Assembly: GCA_937894495.1 (NCBI GenBank)
Contig: CALCRR010000383.1
Coordinates: forward strand, 1-5,519
Origin: an uncultured Ruminococcus sp.
GTDB taxonomy: Bacteria; Bacillota; Clostridia; Oscillospirales; Ruminococcaceae
Length of the DNA stretch: 5,519 nucleotides
Direction: 5' to 3'
Shown: one piece after another, positions 5,082 to 5,519 of the stretch
Position numbering within the stretch: position 1 is the first letter of the stretch
Layout of the letters: each line of letters begins with the position of its first letter
Program-made: the position numbers and the translations under genes
The notes under the pieces: generated by a model
Told to the model about the DNA's origin: nothing
Database searches by the model: none
What the model saw: only the letters and a program-made list of their open reading frames with translations

Positions 5082-5366
5082 TCATACATCAGTTTTGTTA
5101 CTTGTGTACCCTTTCGACGAATACGGGTTAACATTTTTTCTTTCGGGCATGGGTGCAGAGCCCTGCTTGCTCGCCAGGATAAGGCAAAGCGTCATTATGA
5201 AAATGACCACCGCCCAGAAGATCAGCGTTCCCCAGAACAGCCAGATGGAAACATCTGCCACAAAATGCAGCACCAGCATTACCCATGCAGGCGCAGTCCA
5301 GCCTGCGTTAAGCCCAAGATTTACCAGCAGTGACATAAGAAAACCGCCTCCTCTACCGCCTCGCAT
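5082..5366 (-). CDS. Small membrane protein of unknown function
   Basis: This encodes 94 residues from ATG 5366, about eight bases after AAAGGGGG. An alternative ATG at 5336 follows AGAGGAGG by ten bases and would drop the Gly/Arg-rich start (MRGGRGGGFL). Residues about 24-65 form one long or two short hydrophobic helices with many aromatics (WVMLVLHFVADVSIWLFWG, then a second run). The tail from residue 67 is polar and basic. I do not recognise the family. Both a good promoter and a ribosome binding site support it as real. It lies upstream of the SPFH operon in the same direction but has its own promoter, and no strong terminator separates them, so read-through is possible. Confidence 0.7.
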   Translation of the reverse strand: MRGGRGGGFLMSLLVNLGLNAGWTAPAWVMLVLHFVADVSIWLFWGTLIFWAVVIFIMTLCLILASKQGSAPMPERKNVNPYSSKGYTSNKTDV

Positions 5367-5434
5367 TACAAGGACCCCCTTTAAAACTTAAACTCAGAGG
5401 AAAAGGCTCATGCCCTGATTTTCCCCTCCCCTAT

Positions 5435-5463
5435 AATATAACACAAATTTCAAAAAATTGCAA
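5435..5463 (-). promoter_or_regulatory. Sigma-A promoter of the small membrane protein gene
   Basis: On the minus strand TTGCAA (5463-5458), a 17-bp AT-rich spacer and TATATT (5440-5435) lie about 70 bp before ATG 5366. Expected start is near 5428. The remaining bases to the window edge (5464-5519) show no gene I can support. Confidence 0.75.
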
Positions 5464-5519
5464 TACTTTTTTCCCCCTCCTATTGAACTATTGTGGAGTG
5501 GGCAAGCACTCGAGTCCTC

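Noticed and set aside
5011..5085. Terminator after the 94-residue gene (AACTGATAGTTTTTT, or the GTGAGCGCAGCGAACAC palindrome)
   Set aside because: The first stem is four to six A/T-rich pairs; the second is an imperfect palindrome without room for a loop next to its centre. Neither is convincing.
5464..5519. tRNA end or start of another gene at the right edge
   Set aside because: No acceptor, T-arm or start with a ribosome binding site could be fitted in the 56 bases available.

Overview
The window looks like a piece of a Clostridia (Oscillospiraceae) chromosome, most likely Ruminococcus or a close relative. This rests on sigma-A-type promoters, strong AGGAGG ribosome binding sites, intermediate GC, and a set of Zn-ribbon, TPM and SPFH proteins typical of Firmicutes. 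The genus is an inference. Every gene I can support lies on the minus strand, so transcription runs right to left. There is no tRNA, rRNA, CRISPR array or transposase.

Right end (5519-4898): a good promoter (5463-5435) drives a 94-residue membrane protein of unknown function (5366-5082). About 155 bp follow with no gene. A second good promoter (4926-4898) then opens the main transcription unit. Its untranslated leader of about 270 nt carries two diverged copies of a 50-bp element, 82 bp apart. Each copy can form a stem, and one base pair has changed on both sides between the copies, so this looks like a tandem structured RNA.

Centre (4619-1248): three genes follow in the order SPFH protein with three C-terminal zinc ribbons, membrane protein with two N-terminal zinc ribbons, and TPM-domain membrane protein. 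The Bacillus subtilis pspA-ydjG-ydjH-ydjI locus has the same three kinds of protein, but there the SPFH gene comes last and pspA comes first. No pspA is visible here. By analogy the products probably form a membrane-associated scaffold that responds to envelope stress.

Left-centre (1032-301): a fourth gene encodes a zinc ribbon, a run of eight QPQQFGG heptads and about four membrane helices. Its first heptad codon is TAG where the other seven repeat units have CAG. A single C-to-T change has therefore cut the frame at codon 39, or there is a base error in the assembly.

Left end (1-300): two related units of about 120 bp lie head to tail. Each has a hairpin plus T-tract that terminates minus-strand transcripts. 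The inner unit, B, lies just past the fourth gene and is probably the operon terminator. The outer unit, A, has its own perfect consensus promoter (TTGACA, 17 bp, TATAAT) and should make a small RNA of about 110 nt. Its layout resembles the antitoxin RNA of a type I toxin-antitoxin module whose toxin gene would lie to the left of the window; that reading is an inference.
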